A DNA stretch of 64,000 nucleotides, taken from positions 1 to 64,000 of the forward strand of contig JAQBQD010000160.1 of assembly GCA_028287185.1 (NCBI GenBank), read 5' to 3'. This document shows positions 62,117 to 64,000 of this stretch, one piece after another. A program made the translations under genes and the position numbers. How positions within the stretch are numbered: position 1 is the stretch's first letter; every line of letters begins with the position of its first letter. Under the pieces are notes generated by a model. It saw only the letters and a program-made list of their open reading frames with translations, searched no databases and was not told the origin of the DNA. This stretch comes from Gemmatimonadota bacterium. GTDB lineage: Bacteria; Gemmatimonadota; Gemmatimonadetes; Longimicrobiales; Longimicrobiaceae.

Positions 62117-63168
62117 CGGACGCGATCGTCGTTCCGCCGCCGGACCTGGCGCTCGGAGAGCTGATCCGCGCCGCCACCGTGCGGCCGCTCACCGCCGCCG
62201 AGGCGGAGCGTGCCTTCACGGCGGTGATGGAGGGCTCCGCCACCCCCGTCCAGATGGCCGCCCTGCTCGTCGCCATCCGGGTGCGCGGCGCGGTGCCGGC
62301 CGAGGTCGCCGGCGGCGTGCGCGCGCTGCGCCGGGCCATGGTCCCCGTGGAGGCGGACGCGTCCCTCCCCCTGGTCGACACCTGCGGCACGGGCGGCGGC
62401 GCGCTGACCACCTTCAACATCTCCACCGCCGCCGCCCTCCTCGCCGCCGGAGCCGGCGTGCGGGTGGCCAAGCACGGCAACCGCAGCTTCACCTCGCGCT
62501 GCGGCAGCGCGGACGTGCTGGAGACGCTGGGCGTGCGGCTGGAGCTGTCCCCCGAGCGCGAAGCGCGCGTGCTGCAGGAGGTGGGCATCGTATTCATGTT
62601 CGCCCCGCTGCACCACCCCGCCATGCGCCACGTGGGCCCCATCCGCCGCGAGCTGGGGATGCCCACCATCATGAACGTCCTGGGGCCGGTCACGAACCCC
62701 GCAGGCGCCCGCCGCCAGGTGGTCGGCGTGTCGGACCCCGCGCTCCTGGACCTGATCGCCGGCGCGCTCCGCGAGCTGGGGCACGAGAGCGCCCTGGTGC
62801 TGCACGGCGAGCCTGGGATGGACGAGATCAGCCCCCTGGGCGTCACGCGCATCCACGAGCTGAAGGACGGCGCCGTCACCGTCTACGACTTCGACCCGCG
62901 CGAGGCACTGGGGTGGAGCGGCTTCCAGGCCGAAGAGCTGGCCGGCGGCGAGCGCGACGACAACGCCCGCAAGGTGGTCGACGTGCTGCGCGGGCGCCTG
63001 GGCGGGGCGTCCCGCGCGGCCACGCTGCTCAACGCGGGTGCCGCCATCTACCTCGGCGGCCTGGCACCGTCCCTCGTCGACGGCGTCCACCGCGCGGAGG
63101 AGGCGCTCGAGGCGGGGCTGGGCTGGGAAAAGCTGAACGCCCTCCGCGAGGCCACCCGGGCCACGTAG
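62113..63168 (+). CDS. trpD: Anthranilate phosphoribosyltransferase
   Basis: Encodes 351 aa. The PRPP-binding loop is DTCGTGGGALTTFNISTAAALL. Also present are KHGNRSFTSRCGSADVLETLG (anthranilate/metal site), FMFAPLHHPAMRHVGPIRREL, MNVLGPVTNPA, and VLHGEPGMDEISPLGVTRI. It joins anthranilate to PRPP in tryptophan synthesis. It is separated from other trp genes and coupled by ATGA overlap with a GAF-domain gene, which is an odd partner. Starts ATG 62113. Confidence 0.96.
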   Translation: MTDAIVVPPPDLALGELIRAATVRPLTAAEAERAFTAVMEGSATPVQMAALLVAIRVRGAVPAEVAGGVRALRRAMVPVEADASLPLVDTCGTGGGALTTFNISTAAALLAAGAGVRVAKHGNRSFTSRCGSADVLETLGVRLELSPEREARVLQEVGIVFMFAPLHHPAMRHVGPIRRELGMPTIMNVLGPVTNPAGARRQVVGVSDPALLDLIAGALRELGHESALVLHGEPGMDEISPLGVTRIHELKDGAVTVYDFDPREALGWSGFQAEELAGGERDDNARKVVDVLRGRLGGASRAATLLNAGAAIYLGGLAPSLVDGVHRAEEALEAGLGWEKLNALREATRAT

Positions 63169-63358
63169 AGGGCGCTCCTGCAGTTCCTGCCCGCCCGTAT
63201 GGAGTCCCCACCGCGCGGCCGCCTTCGCCGCGAAACCTCCGTCCATCGCTCTCCGTCCCTGCTCCATCGACCCGGCCGCCTTCGGAAGCTCGACGGCGGT
63301 CGGCTGGGTTTCCAACGTCCTCCGACGCTCCGGGGGAGGGACGCTCGATCGTCGGACC

Positions 63359-63493
63359 CTACGCGGCGAAGACGGCGCGCAGGTCCCAGGGGCCGGGGAT
63401 GGGGGGCGGCGTCGCCGGGTCCAGCACCAGCATGCGCCGGCCGTCCTTGGCGATGCGGCCCACCACGAACGGGGTCGTCTCGGGAGTCTTCAT
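63359..63493 (-). CDS. 44-residue ORF downstream of lexA
   Basis: ATG at 63493 is preceded by GAGG and lies 43 nt beyond the lexA stop on the same strand. The product, beginning MKTPETTPFVVGRIAKDGRR and ending GPWDLRAVFAA, has a Pro-rich centre. Short length makes it uncertain, but codon bias, ribosome binding site and position favour a real gene in the lexA transcript. No homologue is recognised. It may be SOS-regulated with lexA. Confidence 0.5.
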   Translation of the reverse strand: MKTPETTPFVVGRIAKDGRRMLVLDPATPPPIPGPWDLRAVFAA

Positions 63494-63536
63494 CTGCGCT
63501 GCCTCGCCGCTGCGGAGTGGGGAAGGGGAGTGCGAA

Positions 63537-64000
63537 TCAGTACTTGCGGATCACGCCGACCACGATGCCCTGGATCTGCACCGCCTCGGGCGGGAAGTAC
63601 ATGGGCTGCATGGTCTCGTTGGCGGGCTGCAGGCGGATGCGCCCGTCGCGCTCGCGGTAGAACTTCTTGACCGTGGCCGAGTCGCCGTTCACCAGCGCCA
63701 CCACCATCTCGCCGTTCTCGGCCGTCTCTCGCGAGTTGACGATGATGTAGTCGCCGTCGCGGATCTGCTCGTCCACCATGGAGCTTCCCTTCACCCGCAG
63801 CACGTAGTTGTTGCCCCGCTTCACCATGTCGTGCGGGACCGACACCGACTCCTGCTCGGGGAAGATCTCCAGCGGAAGGCCGGCGGCGACGGTGCCCAGC
63901 AGGGGCAGCTCCACGGCCAGCGCACCCACCTCGGCGCGCACCACCTCGAGCGAGCGGCTCTTGTTGTAGTTCTTTCGCAGGAAACCCTTTTGCTCCAGAT
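63537..64000 (-). CDS. lexA: LexA repressor, N-terminus outside window
   Basis: The frame is open to the window edge, so the first ~50-60 residues (most of the winged-helix DNA-binding domain) are not seen. Visible from LEQKGFLRKNYNKSRSLEV, the wing of the HTH domain, onward. The self-cleavage site is Ala-Gly in GTVAAGLPLE. The catalytic Ser is in GSSMVDEQIRDGDY and the Lys in ALVNGDSATVKKFYRE. LexA represses the SOS regulon until RecA filaments trigger cleavage. The stop is at 63537. Confidence 0.96.
   Translation of the reverse strand, partial: LEQKGFLRKNYNKSRSLEVVRAEVGALAVELPLLGTVAAGLPLEIFPEQESVSVPHDMVKRGNNYVLRVKGSSMVDEQIRDGDYIIVNSRETAENGEMVVALVNGDSATVKKFYRERDGRIRLQPANETMQPMYFPPEAVQIQGIVVGVIRKY

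Overview
The window is very GC-rich with a strong G/C third-position bias. Its gene families suggest a Gram-negative bacterium of the Gemmatimonadota, probably a Longimicrobium-like lineage. The clues are lipoproteins with lipobox signals, a secreted regulatory-domain/plug protein, a pinensin-type peptide leader, DUF2339 and DUF3131 proteins, and a 14-gene complex I operon. This placement is inferred from gene content and was not tested by a search. No tRNA, rRNA, CRISPR array, insertion sequence or prophage is visible.

Layout. 1-7 kb: the end of an unrecognised gene, a BON-domain protein, the C-terminal remnant of a phosphatidylserine decarboxylase, a YqeY-like protein, two small minus-strand genes, a DtxR/MntR-type metal regulator with a FeoA-like tail, a GAF-PAS histidine kinase, and a secreted protein with a carboxypeptidase-regulatory-like domain and a plug-like domain. 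7-17 kb: an orphan pinensin-like peptide gene with its own near-consensus promoter, then mutS2, dnaG, a D-threonine aldolase/D-serine dehydratase-like enzyme, a lipoprotein, a thioesterase and a DUF2339 membrane protein. 17-21 kb: trxA behind an AT-rich promoter and dyad, and a minus-strand cluster dcd-cheC-glpD. 21-36 kb: a complete nuoABCDEFGHIJKLMN operon starting from a TTGACA promoter, mostly with overlapping or tightly spaced genes, but with two longer gaps (F-G and G-H). 36-46 kb: an alpha/beta hydrolase, a lipoprotein, etfBA, a membrane-protein gene apparently fused by deletion to the 3' part of a DUF885 peptidase-like gene, a frameshifted small membrane protein, a UbiB-type kinase and a two-helix membrane protein. 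46-56 kb: a PA0069-type radical SAM protein, then an exopolysaccharide locus (below). 56-64 kb: an M32 carboxypeptidase, purB, truA, a GAF protein coupled to trpD, a tiny ORF and lexA, which is cut by the window end.

The most interesting region is 48.3-55.4 kb. A BcsA-type synthase with two C-terminal PilZ domains overlaps by 4 nt a membrane protein with one intact and one degenerate tyrosine-phosphatase-like domain. Upstream on the same strand is a GH26-like lipoprotein gene. Its leader carries the conserved core of a cyclic-di-GMP-I (GEMM) riboswitch, and an intrinsic terminator separates it from bcsA. A DUF3131 protein is divergent. Polymer synthesis (protein-level control through PilZ) and polymer cleavage (RNA-level control through the riboswitch) would then both respond to c-di-GMP. 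No BcsB, BcsC or BcsZ homologue is visible.

A dispersed intergenic repeat (three good copies and one weak copy) and a 13-bp degenerate tandem array occupy several gaps. Single-copy dyads flank or overlap promoters at 3.4 kb and 17.15 kb.
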